DNA of 64,000 nt, taken from contig NZ_BLXZ01000001.1 in the NCBI RefSeq assembly GCF_014193675.1, positions 620,001-684,000 of the forward strand, read 5' to 3'. A program made the position numbers and the translations under genes. The stretch is from Geomonas limicola (GTDB taxonomy: Bacteria > Desulfobacterota > Desulfuromonadia > Geobacterales > Geobacteraceae). The notes beneath the pieces were generated by a model, which saw nothing but the letters and a program-made list of their open reading frames with translations, was not told the DNA's origin and made no database searches. Shown here one piece after another: positions 29,321 to 38,800 of this stretch. Within the stretch, counting starts at the first letter, position 1. Each line of letters starts with the position of its first letter.

Positions 29321-29397
29321 CGTTATCCAATCTTTTCAAAATGAGCTAGGCCGTCCTGCAAGTGAACCTGGCAGGACCGGCCGCGGGCAAAATCAGC

Positions 29398-29658
29398 TCA
29401 ACGTTTCACGAGTTTGTGGCAGATGAGGCACTGTTCCTTGGGAGGATGGTGCTTGAGGTACTTGATGGAGTGGCATTCGCTGCACCCTTTCTCCAGGGCC
29501 TCGCGCCCCTCCCCTGCCAGCTGGCCACGATAGGCCCCCCAGTGCGCTTCGTCGAACGGGGTGTCCTGCCCCCTTCCCCTCAGCGCGCCGAAGGCAAGCA
29601 CCAACAGCAGCAGCAACACCCCCACGGCAATACCGGCATCTCGTTTGTTCAAAGCCAT
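29398..29658 (-). CDS. Membrane-anchored dihaem cytochrome c
   Basis: An 86-residue protein: one N-terminal membrane anchor (about 8-27) and two haem-binding motifs, CSECH and CLICH, the second near the C-terminus, with extra His residues (KYLKHHPP) that could be distal ligands. This is short for a cytochrome and resembles one half of a NapC/cytochrome c3-type unit. It should face the periplasm and pass electrons between the quinone pool or inner-membrane enzymes and soluble cytochromes. It lies about 77 bp upstream of the ArgO gene on the same strand and may share its transcript. Confidence 0.88.
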   Translation of the reverse strand: MALNKRDAGIAVGVLLLLLVLAFGALRGRGQDTPFDEAHWGAYRGQLAGEGREALEKGCSECHSIKYLKHHPPKEQCLICHKLVKR

Positions 29659-29689
29659 ATGGTTACCTGATTAACGCCCATCGTCCGCT

Positions 29690-30150
29690 CGCAAGGATTT
29701 CCCCCTCCCCTTCAAGGGGAGGGTCGGGTGGGGATGGGGCCAGTGCTCATTGGCGCCTTCCCCGAGGGAGCCTAAATTAGGTCAAAGCGACGCCGGAGGC
29801 AAGAGGAGTTTTTCAGGAGGGGCTGGTTCAGGAAGCAGACGCGCCGGTGGATCTCGTTCCAGAGGAAGATTCTTCAGCGATTTTCGGTGAAAGCGTCAAG
29901 AAGGCCTTTTGTCCAGCCATTGCGACACCTATAAGCAAATACCACTGCCCCCCTTCGCAGAGGGGAACGCGGGGCCGCCTGCGCTGGCAAAACGGTCGCC
30001 TTCGCTCAATCGGGAGGGGGAATTGTTGGGAGCGGAAAGATTCGCGACAATCAGGAAGGCTTTTAAGTAAGGTCTCTCCTGATGAGCGTTGAACTTCGGC
30101 CAGTGCGTCCCTCCCCCTTCAAGGGGGAGGACAGGAGGGGGATGGGGATC
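29690..30150. repeat. Intergenic stretch with two related C/G-run hairpin repeats
   Basis: Copies at about 29699-29740 and 30108-30150 share CCCCTCCCCTTCAAGGGG and a following GGGTGGGGATGGGG-like tail. Between them no reading frame has a credible ribosome site or composition. Confidence 0.6.
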
Positions 30151-30166
30151 GACACCGCCTGTAAAG

Positions 30167-30199
30167 AAAAAGGGCACTGCCGAAGCAGCGCCCTTTTTG
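30167..30199 (-). terminator. Intrinsic terminator of the PEP-CTERM gene
   Basis: AAAAAGGGC/GCCCTTTTT with loop ACTGCCGAAGCAGC; on the minus strand the stem is followed by a T-run. Confidence 0.85.
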
Positions 30200-30221
30200 T
30201 CGACTCCGTGTGCGGTACTGA

Positions 30222-30821
30222 CTATGCGTTCTTCCGGCGCTTTCCGGCAACCGCCAGGCCGAAGAGCCCCGCTCCAAGAAGCAGCAAGGTGCTCGGTTCA
30301 GGAACGGGGGCAGGTCCGACCTGGGCTTGCACGTACTCCTTGCCGCCATTGCTGTCCAGGGAGTAGGGAGAAATCCAGTAGAAGTCGGCGACATAGTTGG
30401 CGGTGCTTAAATCGGCCTCCGTGACGAGCGCCTGCGCAGTTGCGGAAAGCTGGCCGAAGGTCCAGTAGCCCAACTCTTCCCAGATAGCGGTCTGCAGGTT
30501 GTCTTGTGCCCCTCCCCTGCCGTTCTGGGCATAGTTGTGAAGGAGATAGGCTACTTGCCGGACATTTGCCGTGCTCGCACCGTACAGGATGCCGTCGGTA
30601 TTGACGTCAGCCCGGTACGTGCCGCCCGCGTTGATATGGCGGGGATAATCCATGCAATAGTCCCACGCCAGGGGGGACCCGTTCAGGGAGGATTGGTCTA
30701 TCGACCCTCCACCATATCCCGAGAACTGATTACCCAGCGTGAAGGTAGCAGTAAAAGAGGTCGCGTAGGATGTTGATGCGACCAGAACCATCAGGCATAC
30801 GATAAAGAGAATTTTTTTCAT
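30222..30821 (-). CDS. PEP-CTERM protein with probable thioester domain
   Basis: A 199-residue exported protein. It has a signal peptide (about 1-20), a mature domain, and a C-terminal PEP-CTERM sorting signal: VPEPSTLLLLGAGLFGLAVAG followed by basic KRRKNA, recognised by exosortase. The mature domain has a Cys in WDYCMDYPRH and, near its end, NLQTAIWEELGYW. This Cys-plus-QxAIWE pair is the pattern of thioester (TED) domains, in which Cys and Gln side chains form an internal covalent bond able to attach to surfaces. The N-terminal cut at ATG 30821 is supported by a sigma-54 promoter 46 bp upstream. Confidence 0.88.
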   Translation of the reverse strand: MKKILFIVCLMVLVASTSYATSFTATFTLGNQFSGYGGGSIDQSSLNGSPLAWDYCMDYPRHINAGGTYRADVNTDGILYGASTANVRQVAYLLHNYAQNGRGGAQDNLQTAIWEELGYWTFGQLSATAQALVTEADLSTANYVADFYWISPYSLDSNGGKEYVQAQVGPAPVPEPSTLLLLGAGLFGLAVAGKRRKNA

Positions 30822-30866
30822 GGTGGTACCCGCCCCGTTCTCAAAAGTTGCCAACGACGGATAAAT

Positions 30867-30883
30867 AGCAACCACCATGCCAG
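30867..30883 (-). promoter_or_regulatory. Sigma-54 promoter of the thioester PEP-CTERM gene
   Basis: Minus strand CTGGCATGGTGGTTGCT: TGGCAT, 5 bp, TTGCT, matching the -24/-12 consensus TGGCAC-N5-TTGCW at all but one position. Confidence 0.75.
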
Positions 30884-31073
30884 CAGGTAACCACCCTATT
30901 CAGCGCACCTTTCCATTTTCATCGATCATTTGGGGAATGGCATCTGTAAACAATCCCGACACCACACTGTAAAGTTTTTCATCACATCCCTTAGGTAAAT
31001 GGAGGGTAGGCCTGGGGATTTGGAGCGGAGGAAAGCGACCTGCCACCGTTGAAGTGTGAGGCGATTCCCCGGC

Positions 31074-31574
31074 TCAGGGGGTGGTGTGGAGCGGTGCGAG
31101 GATGTGCCGCAGCGCTTCACCTTGCAGGACGCCCTGAGCCAGTAGCGCGTGGGCCAGTGTTTCTATCACCTGCCAGACCCGAGCGTCTTCCATCCACCGG
31201 TGCAAGCGTTCCATGATGCTGCTGCTGACCATGCCGACCCTCCGGTCATCACCCAGCACGCTCCAGGCCTGTTCCTGCCAGAGGGCCAGGTCACTTAACG
31301 GGAAGATCGCCTCGCCTCGGTGGGGAGTCTCCTGCAGGTAACGCTCTTCCGCGGCCAGGCCGGCCAAGGTCACCAACCCGAATTCGTACAACCCGAGGAA
31401 GGCCTCCCGGTCGAGCTGGGCCTCTCCCTGTGCAGAGTAGCCCCGCCAGGAACCGCAATCCTCGGCGTCCATGGCGACCCGCTCCACGGCAAAACGCCCG
31501 CGGGCGACGAGGATCTGCACCACCGCGTGTCCGGCATGGTGGATCGCCCTGCGGCGGGGCTCAGGGAGCGTCAT
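31074..31574 (-). CDS. FtsH peptidase-like (M41 fold) protein lacking the catalytic Glu
   Basis: A 166-residue soluble protein aligned by eye with the peptidase domain of FtsH. The zinc motif HEAGH appears as HHAGH (in RRRAIHHAGHAVV), so both zinc-binding His are kept and the catalytic Glu is replaced by His. The later VTLAGLAAEERYL matches the FtsH LLGGRAAEE helix, and SDLALWQEQ supplies the third-ligand Asp. It has no AAA+ ATPase and no membrane segment. It may be a pseudoprotease or scaffold. Its ATG overlaps the stop of the upstream small gene (ATGA), showing translational coupling. Confidence 0.7.
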   Translation of the reverse strand: MTLPEPRRRAIHHAGHAVVQILVARGRFAVERVAMDAEDCGSWRGYSAQGEAQLDREAFLGLYEFGLVTLAGLAAEERYLQETPHRGEAIFPLSDLALWQEQAWSVLGDDRRVGMVSSSIMERLHRWMEDARVWQVIETLAHALLAQGVLQGEALRHILAPLHTTP

Positions 31575-31696
31575 AGCCGCCACCCCAGCCCAGGCATGCT
31601 GCGCGCCTCCGGTTGGTGGCCGAAGACGCGCAGCATTCCCAGGTACCGGGCGCTGTCGCGATACCCGTAGTTTTCCCGTGCGGAAACCCTGGTCAT
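31571..31696 (-). CDS. 41-residue protein coupled to the M41-like gene
   Basis: A short basic protein starting MTRVSARENYGYRDSARYLG. GGGGAAG precedes ATG 31696. Its TGA overlaps the next ATG by the ATGA arrangement, and it starts 17 bp after the preceding gene, so it fits as the middle member of a three-gene operon (31980 to 31074). No family recognised. Confidence 0.55.
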   Translation of the reverse strand: MTRVSARENYGYRDSARYLGMLRVFGHQPEARSMPGLGWRL

Positions 31697-31713
31697 CGAC
31701 TTCCCCGGATGGT

Positions 31714-31980
31714 CTACTTCGGCTTGCGCGGCGACTCTTCCTTGTCGCACAGGGTACGAACCGACGACACCATGTTCCAGTCGTAATAGGTGTTGATTGC
31801 CTCTTTCTGCCCCTCTTCCTCCGAGATCCTCAGGAACTCGTCACCCAGAAAGAGCGTGGCCTCGGCGTACACCTTCCCTTCGTTGACCTGTACCTTGATC
31901 CCCTTGCGCAGTTTGCGCGACAGGCTGCCGTGCACCGGCATCGATGCGTATTCAAAGACCTTTTCCCAGACAGCTTTCAT
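31714..31980 (-). CDS. Small protein of unknown function
   Basis: An 88-residue soluble protein (MKAVWEKVFEYASMPVHGSL start) with a beta-hairpin-like middle (KGIKVQVNEGKVYAEATLFL) and a charged, lysine-rich end. GGAGG eight bases upstream fixes the start. It is the first gene of the micro-operon that continues with the 41-residue and M41-like proteins. A terminator separates it from the gene upstream. Confidence 0.75.
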   Translation of the reverse strand: MKAVWEKVFEYASMPVHGSLSRKLRKGIKVQVNEGKVYAEATLFLGDEFLRISEEEGQKEAINTYYDWNMVSSVRTLCDKEESPRKPK

Positions 31981-32011
31981 GACCCTTCCTCCTTGTAGTG
32001 CAGTTGATGGC

Positions 32012-32046
32012 AAAAAAAAGCCGGCTGGTCGTTATGACCTGCCGGC
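32012..32046 (-). terminator. Intrinsic terminator of the 72-residue protein gene
   Basis: Minus-strand stem GCCGGCAGGTC/GACCAGCCGGC followed by eight T. Confidence 0.85.
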
Positions 32047-32122
32047 ATCGTTGCAAGGCTGACTGAAGACTATGATGTTGGTGCTACGGGGTTCTTGGGT
32101 TTCAGCCGTAACGGGGAACCTG

Positions 32123-32341
32123 TCAGACCGGGGGATTAAGCGGCCCGAACCAATCGCCGTTCAAGGTCTCGATCGGGGAGGTGTCGGCAATGCCGTGCAG
32201 CAGCGCCACCAGGTTTCCGTTGGCATCGGGGCGAATGGCGACGATCCTCAGTTCGTGTTTCTGGCGCCCCTCCTTATGGTGGCCGTTGGGGTCGTACCAG
32301 TATTTTCCTGCGGCGGTCGGTTTTTCAGCGGTCCATGACAT
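32123..32341 (-). CDS. Small DUF551-like protein
   Basis: A 72-residue protein starting MSWTAEKPTAAGKYWYDPNG. The opening W...KP...GxYWY pattern resembles small DUF551-type domains, but the family call is tentative. ATG 32341 is preferred to ATG 32347 because GGGAGG then lies seven bases away. It has its own terminator. Confidence 0.65.
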   Translation of the reverse strand: MSWTAEKPTAAGKYWYDPNGHHKEGRQKHELRIVAIRPDANGNLVALLHGIADTSPIETLNGDWFGPLNPPV

Positions 32342-32732
32342 AATCATCCCTCCCCTGTGGCGTTAGTGAACTGCTTGGCAGATGAAACACGTGCTCCAGG
32401 ATGGTGCTTTACGGTGAAATACCGGCCCAATAACGAAAAAACTCGACATACCGTAAAGGCATACCGAGCTTCGTTGCTGGCGGGGTAAACATATTTGGCG
32501 CAACTATGCCAGACCGGCAGGCATAATTCAAGCTCTTTGGTGGTTCGTGCCGGAAAATATCGTACACGGGGTGCTCATAGGCCCGATGCCTGAACCCGGT
32601 GGTGGTTTCCGGGACGCACGAGCTTTCTTCCACCCCTTCTTTCTCTGAGCTTTGGTCCAGTGAGCTTTCCAACTGTTTCTCTAAATACCTCGCTGGCTGG
32701 CAGATACTGAGTGCGATGGTAGTATTGTTCTC
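32342..32732. other. Intergenic stretch between divergent genes
   Basis: About 390 bp. No reading frame, hairpin or convincing promoter was found; it presumably holds the promoter of the two-component system. Confidence 0.35.
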
Positions 32733-33434
32733 ATGAGCAAGAAAACCATACTCATAGCCGAGGACGACGACACCACCGCCTCGCTGATCGCCGCCTACCT
32801 GGAGCGGGAGAATTTCGCAGCGGTTATCGCAGCGGACGGGGAGACCTGCCTGAGAGAGTTCCAGGCACGCGCCCCCATTCTGGTGATCCTCGATATCATG
32901 CTCCCCGGGATCGATGGCTGGGATATCTGCCGGAGCATCCGCAAGGAGTCCGACGTTCCCATCATCATGCTCACGGCACGTATCGAGGAGATCGACCGGG
33001 TAGCGGGGCTGGCCATGGGTGCCGACGACTACGTGGTGAAGCCTTTCAGCATCAGGGAACTCGTGGAAAGGGTGAAGGCGATACTGCGCCGGACCCGACC
33101 GGTTTCCCCCCTCCCCGTCCCGGAAGTGCTCCGGTACGGCACCCTCACGCTCGATCCCGTCAGGCGCACGGTAACACTGGACGGAGAGCCGCTCTCGCTC
33201 ACCGCGCTGGAATTCTCCCTGCTCACTACGCTCATGGCGACACCAGGCCGGGCCTTTTCCCGGGCCGAGCTCCTCGACACCTGCTACCAAGGGGACATCG
33301 AGGTGGTCGACCGGGTGATCGACGTGCACATCAGCAAGTTGCGCCAGAAAATAGAGAAGACCCCGTCTGCCCCGCGCTACATTCACACCCTAAGGGGGTT
33401 CGGGTACCGCTTCGGCGACGGCAGGGATGCCTAG
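32733..33434 (+). CDS. OmpR/PhoB-family response regulator
   Basis: A 233-residue transcription factor: receiver (5-118) with acidic EDDD, phospho-acceptor Asp in VILDIMLPGIDG, Thr in IIMLTAR and Lys in VVKPFS; winged-helix DNA-binding domain (about 130-230) ending HTLRGFGYRF. It resembles BaeR/WalR-type regulators. The ribosome site is weak. The sensor kinase follows after 9 bp, and an exported methionine sulfoxide reductase after that, which suggests control of envelope oxidative damage; that is inference. Confidence 0.95.
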   Translation: MSKKTILIAEDDDTTASLIAAYLERENFAAVIAADGETCLREFQARAPILVILDIMLPGIDGWDICRSIRKESDVPIIMLTARIEEIDRVAGLAMGADDYVVKPFSIRELVERVKAILRRTRPVSPLPVPEVLRYGTLTLDPVRRTVTLDGEPLSLTALEFSLLTTLMATPGRAFSRAELLDTCYQGDIEVVDRVIDVHISKLRQKIEKTPSAPRYIHTLRGFGYRFGDGRDA

Positions 33435-33443
33435 GGGGGCGGG

Positions 33444-34535
33444 ATGAAACGGAAACTTCTCTGGAAACTCCTCCTCGGCAACATCATCCCGGTTATCGCG
33501 GTCATCGTCTTGTTGGTCTGGCTCTTCGTGGACCGGCTGGCAGCCGACTACTTCGCCTCGCTCATGAAGCAGTACCACATCGATCCCATCGACTCCCACC
33601 GCATGTTCCTGACCGCGATCCACCGCTACCTGATCAGTGCCTCGCTGGTCGCCCTGGCCCTTGCCTTCATCCTGAACTACCTGATGACCCGCAAGCTTTT
33701 GCGGCCGCTGTTCCAGATGACCGCCATCACGCGCCAGATCGCCAGCGGCAACTACACGGAGCGGGCGGATGTCGTCACCTCTGACGAGGTCGGGGAGCTG
33801 GCCCAGTCCTTCAACCTGATGGCGGAGAGCCTGGAAAAGCTGGAGAAGTTGCGCAAGAACATGGTCGCAGACATGGCGCACGAGTTGCGGACTCCCTTAA
33901 CCAACCTGCGCGGCTGCCTGGAAGCCCTGGCCGATGGGGTGGTGCCGGTCTCGCGGGAGACCTTTGCCACCCTGGAAAAGGAAACCCTGCGCCTGGTCCG
34001 CCTGGTGGAAGATCTCCAGCAACTGGCACGCGCCGACGCGGCCAAGGCGTTTTTGCACCGGGAGTCTCTTTCCCTGCACGAGCAGTTGCGCCAGATCGTG
34101 GAACTCTACCGGTTCAACCTGCAGGAGAAGGGGGTGCAGGTTACCTGGCAATTGGAGCCCGGGACCGAGACGGTCTACGCGGACCGGGACAAGCTGTTGC
34201 AGGCGATCCGCAACCTGGTGGACAACGCCTGGAAGTACTCGCGGCCCCAAGGGACCGTGGTGATCTCGACCAAGCTGACTGCGGAGGGGGTCAGGACCGA
34301 GTTGGCCAACCAGGGGGAGGGAATCGACCAGGCGAGTCTCCCCTTCATTTTCGAGCGGTTTTTCCGGGCCGAACGTTCCCGGTCGCGCCAGGTGGGCGGC
34401 GCCGGGATCGGGCTCGCAATAGTAAAGGAACTTATCGAGGCACACGGCGGACAACTCGGAGCAGAGAGCGACCAGGAGTGGACCCGCGTCTGGTTCACCT
34501 TGCCAGGCCGTGCCCCCTCTTTACCAAAACTTTAA
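33444..34535 (+). CDS. Membrane sensor histidine kinase (BaeS-like)
   Basis: A 363-residue kinase. Two membrane segments (about 10-29 and 60-80) enclose a roughly 30-residue periplasmic loop. HAMP (about 82-135) is followed by HisKA with the H box MAHELRTPLTNLRG, and HATPase_c with N box NLVDNAWKYS and G box GAGIGLAIVKELI. It is the partner of the regulator 9 bp upstream. The short periplasmic loop makes direct binding of a large ligand unlikely. Confidence 0.95.
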   Translation: MKRKLLWKLLLGNIIPVIAVIVLLVWLFVDRLAADYFASLMKQYHIDPIDSHRMFLTAIHRYLISASLVALALAFILNYLMTRKLLRPLFQMTAITRQIASGNYTERADVVTSDEVGELAQSFNLMAESLEKLEKLRKNMVADMAHELRTPLTNLRGCLEALADGVVPVSRETFATLEKETLRLVRLVEDLQQLARADAAKAFLHRESLSLHEQLRQIVELYRFNLQEKGVQVTWQLEPGTETVYADRDKLLQAIRNLVDNAWKYSRPQGTVVISTKLTAEGVRTELANQGEGIDQASLPFIFERFFRAERSRSRQVGGAGIGLAIVKELIEAHGGQLGAESDQEWTRVWFTLPGRAPSLPKL

Positions 34536-34615
34536 GGTAACGGAATAATCCCTTCACACATCCTTGCTACCATGCACACATGAGGCAGGCAAAACCGGGA
34601 AAGGGGGATTTTCAC

Positions 34616-35671
34616 ATGATCAGCGGTAGATTTGGTTACATACTAGTAATCGTGGTAGTGGTTCTCGCGGCCACGGCCGTGTTGGCAATGAGGTACCAAG
34701 GATCCCCGGGTACCCAGCAGGGAGGAAAGGAGACCGGCATGACACGGAAATATTCGGAGGAAGAGTTGAAGAAACGACTGACTCCGCTTCAGTACAGCGT
34801 TACCCAGAAAGAAGGGACCGAGCCCCCCTTCAAGAACGAGTTCTGGGACGAGCATCGTGACGGGCTGTACGTCGACATCGTGAGCGGAGAGCCGCTCTTC
34901 TCGTCGAAAGACAAGTTCGATTCCGGCACCGGTTGGCCCAGCTTCACCAGGCCGATCGAGGGGACGAGCCTCGTCGAAAAGCGGGATCTGGGGTTTGGTT
35001 CCATCCGGACCGAGGTGCGCTCCAAAGAGGCGGACTCACACCTGGGGCATGTCTTCGAGGACGGCCCCCGGGACAAGGGGGGGCTGCGCTACTGCATCAA
35101 CTCCGCAGCCCTGCGCTTTGTCCCCGTCGATGACCTGGAGAAGTCGGGTTATGGCAAGTTCCTGCCGGTTTTCGGTAGGCCGGCCCCGGCGGCGCCGGCC
35201 AAGCAGGTGGCGACGCTGGCTGGGGGATGTTTCTGGGGGATGCAGGACCTTTTGCGTCAGCAGCCCGGCGTACTTGGGACCGAGGTTGGTTATACCGGGG
35301 GTGAGGTAGCGAACGCCACCTATCAAAACCACGCGGGGCATGCCGAGGCGGTGCGCATCGAGTTCGACCCGACCAAGACCAGCTACGAGGCGCTCTTGCG
35401 TTTCTTCTTCCGGATGCACGATCCGACCACCTTGAACCGCCAGGGGAACGATGTCGGTTCCAGTTACCGCAGCGCCATCTTTTACCACAACGAAGAGCAG
35501 AAGCGGGTTGCCGAGCGGGTCAAGGCAGAGGTCAATGCCAGCGGCAAATGGCCCAGGCCGGTAGTCACCGAGATAACCGCAGCAGGCCCCTGGTGGCGTG
35601 CCGAGGACTATCACCAGGACTACCTGGTGAAAAATCCCGGTGGGTACACCTGTCATTGGGTGAGGGAGTAA
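34616..35671 (+). CDS. msrBA: Exported MsrB-MsrA fusion methionine sulfoxide reductase
   Basis: A 351-residue bifunctional repair enzyme anchored or exported by an N-terminal hydrophobic segment (about 6-24). Domain order is MsrB (about 45-180) then MsrA (about 195-345). MsrB has the GTGWPSF block and catalytic Cys in [11 protein letters not shown]; the CxxC zinc pairs of many MsrB proteins are absent ([13 protein letters not shown]). MsrA has catalytic Cys in GGCFWGMQ and the [15 protein letters not shown] block. It reduces both R and S sulfoxides. ATG 34616 with GGGGG about nine bases upstream is preferred to 34580. It follows the two-component genes by 80 bp. Confidence 0.93.
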   Translation: MISGRFGYILVIVVVVLAATAVLAMRYQGSPGTQQGGKETGMTRKYSEEELKKRLTPLQYSVTQKEGTEPPFKNEFWDEHRDGLYVDIVSGEPLFSSKDKFDSGTGWPSFTRPIEGTSLVEKRDLGFGSIRTEVRSKEADSHLGHVFEDGPRDKGGLRYCINSAALRFVPVDDLEKSGYGKFLPVFGRPAPAAPAKQVATLAGGCFWGMQDLLRQQPGVLGTEVGYTGGEVANATYQNHAGHAEAVRIEFDPTKTSYEALLRFFFRMHDPTTLNRQGNDVGSSYRSAIFYHNEEQKRVAERVKAEVNASGKWPRPVVTEITAAGPWWRAEDYHQDYLVKNPGGYTCHWVRE

Positions 35672-35767
35672 GGGTCAGCACAGCTGAAGCGAACGCAGAA
35701 TAGGGCAGAGTTACACTCTGGACAATGAAATGTGGAGCTCTAACCCCATATATCTCATGACTACAAC

Positions 35768-35793
35768 ACGGGGCGGCCATTTGGCCGCCCCGC
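35768..35793. terminator. Hairpin between convergent genes
   Basis: GGGGCGGCC/GGCCGCCCC with loop ATTT; only a weak T-rich tail (GCTTGTTCTT) follows on the plus strand. Confidence 0.6.
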
Positions 35794-35844
35794 TTGTTCT
35801 TCCACTGGTTCTGCAACACCCATCGACTGTCAACCGCCGTCCAT

Positions 35845-38800
35845 TTAGGGGAGGTTGAGCTGCCAGGTAACGGTAGCACCCGCAGTAACTTCCGCGGCAG
35901 AGAACACTCGGAGGTCAGAGCCGGTTTCGCCTCCTTCGTAATCAGGATACTCCCATTCAACGTGCATCACGTAGCCGACACCTGACGGTACCGCGAAACT
36001 AGCCCAGGTATGGTGTTCGTCGGAAGACCACCCACCATCGGCGATCGGTATGGTATCGGTGGCATCCATCAACCAGAAGTGTGTGTAGGGGTGGTTGCTG
36101 CCTGAATTATTGTCCCCAACCAGTGTCGTGGTCCCTCCGGTAGCCACTGGCACCAAGGTAAAGGTCACCGTTTTGGTACCCTCCTGATTTCCGGCTGCAT
36201 CGAACGAATACCAGTACATCGTGTGTGATGCGCTTCCCGAAGTCGGGGCGGCAACCGCGACCGAGGTGCCCTGGGTATACGACGTTGCCCCGTCAAGTTT
36301 GTACCAGGTACTTGCCACGCCTGAGCCACTATCTGTCGGACTAAGGGTAAAGGTTTGGTTCCCCGTATAGGTGATTCCTGCCTGGGCACCGTTTGTCGTG
36401 ACCGGCGCGACGGTATCAATACGGAACGAGTTTGAAACGTGGGCGGTCTCAGGGTTATTGGCGTTGTCCACTGAGTAGTAGCTGAAGGTGTGCAAGCCAT
36501 CAGTCATGGTAAAGGAGGCCCCCGCGGTGAAGGCGCCCGAATCGATCTTGTAATAGGTAGCCTTGACTCCGGAACCGGTATCGCTAGCGGTAAGGGTTAC
36601 GGTTTGACTGGTCTTGTAGATGGCATTTGCCGCCGGGTTAAAGTTCGAGGTTGTTACCGGTGGAGTAGTATCGGCCAGGGCCTTAACGGTGAAGCTGACC
36701 GACTTGGTCAATTCCTGGTTGCCAGCTGCATCGGTTGAATACCAGGAGATCGTGTGGGATGCGCTACCCGAGGATGGGGCTGCCACCAGGACAGAGGTGC
36801 CGGAGGAGAAGGCGCCAGCGTCAAGTTGGTACACGGTGCTGGCTACGCCGGAACCGCCAGTATCTGAAGCGGAAAGCGTGAAGGTCTGGGCGCCGGCGTA
36901 GCTGGTTCCAGCCACAGCACTGCTTGTCGTCACCGGTGCAACGGTGTCAATTCTGAATTGATTGGAGACGTGGGCGGTTTCGGTGTTGTTGGCAGTATCC
37001 ACCGAGTAGTAGCTGAAGGTATGGAGACCATCACCGGAGACGGTGAAGGAGGTACCGGTGGTGAAAGCCCCCGAATCAATCTTGTAATAGGTAGCCTTGA
37101 CTCCAGAACCGCCGCTGTTGTCCGCGGCAGTAAGAGTTACCGCCTGGCTCGCCTTGAAATTTGCCCCAGCCGCCGGGTTGAAGCTCGAGGTCGTGGTGGG
37201 TGCGGTGGTGTCGGGTAACGGAACGGCTGACACGGTAAAGGAAACAGTATGCACAGCCTCGACATTCATGGCGTGGTCGGCTGAGTAGAACTGCAGTGTA
37301 TGATTTCTCGATCCTGTGATCGGTGCTGCAACATACACATCCGCTGTGGCTGCGACTTCGACCCCTTTGTGGCCATCAAGCACATAGCGGGTGTACGAAA
37401 GACCGGAACTGCCTTGATCGAATGCCATCAGGTGGATAGTGGCGGCACCGGTATAGGTACTTTGTGCGTCCGAGGTCGTTACCGGAGCAACATTGTCTCC
37501 AACTGCTGCAACCGTCAGGTCCGGGTTATGGCAGCGTGCACAAAAGTCACCCGGTCCCGGGTACCCACCGCTGGTATCATGACATCTGTCACAACTGGAA
37601 GAAGAGCCGTTGTAGATTCCATTGTGATTACCGGTCATTTTCGTATGAATTGCAGGGTGGCACGATCCAGCCGAGCAGGTCTTATTCCAGGCACCAGCAA
37701 AGGAATTCCTCGGCGGGTTGGTTCCTTCATGGCACAAGGAACATTTGCCGCCATGTTGCTGAACAAGGCTCTCATAGTGACACAGTGTGCAATTTTCACT
37801 GATGCTTAACGGGGTAACGTCGTGGTTACTGTCGGCAGTGAACATCACGATATCGCCGGAGCTCAAAACTGCCTTGTGGTCGGGCATTTTTGCAGTAAAC
37901 GACCCTTTGGCATCCCCATGGGTGTGGCAGTTGTTGCAGACCCTTGGATCGTTGCTGGCGTGGTCGGCGATGGTGTTCGGAAGAGCATGACAGCCCTGGC
38001 AGACACCGTTGCCATCGGCATTCTTGTATTCCCTGCGTGCTCCGCTATAGCGATAGAATATCTGACTCGGAGCACCGTTAATGGTCACATTTCTCCTGAT
38101 CAGATTGATGTTTGTCCCTTTGGTATTGTTCGGGTCATTCGGATCGTACTCCACATGGGCAGCATGGCAGTCAAGGCACTCGATGTCCTGACCCTTGGCG
38201 TTGTGGTTGAATTTGCCGGCATGGCAGTTGGTGCAGATATTGAGGGTATCAGCCGTTCCGGAAGCAACACGTTCACCGCGGGGGTTGGTGCGCAACAGGT
38301 TGCCGTCGCCGAGTTTTCCGGTGCTGTCGGCAACCGGCGGGGTGGCGCTTTGCGAGGTGGCATTGTGTACGGCGTGGCAGGTGCTGCAGAGCACCACACC
38401 ACTGGATGCGGATAACCTGGCACCGAGGTCGGAGCCTGGATTGCCGGGGTTGGCATTGACCGGGGGGGCGTTATAGCCCGCCGAGTTTGCTGCCACGGCA
38501 TCCGCATAGGTGACATGCACCGGATGGCTCGCCGGGTACTTGGTCGGATCGACGCGATGGCTCTTTACGTCGCGGGACCGATGGCAGTCCAGACAGAGTT
38601 GATCACTGCCATTGGCAATGCGCCGGTATTTATCATTGCTGTCGTCGTGGGGATTATGACAGAGAACGCAGGCCAGCTCACTGCCGGTGTAGTTCTGCAC
38701 CAGTGTCAAGGCACCGGTAGTTGGTGATTGGGCCCCGGCGGCCGGTGCGGTAACACTCCCGGTCCATTTGTGCGAGGTCTGCTGTGCAGCGCTGTTCGTG

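Noticed and set aside
29847..30092. 81-codon frame in the C/G-repeat stretch
   Set aside because: Composed of repeat-derived sequence with no ribosome site.
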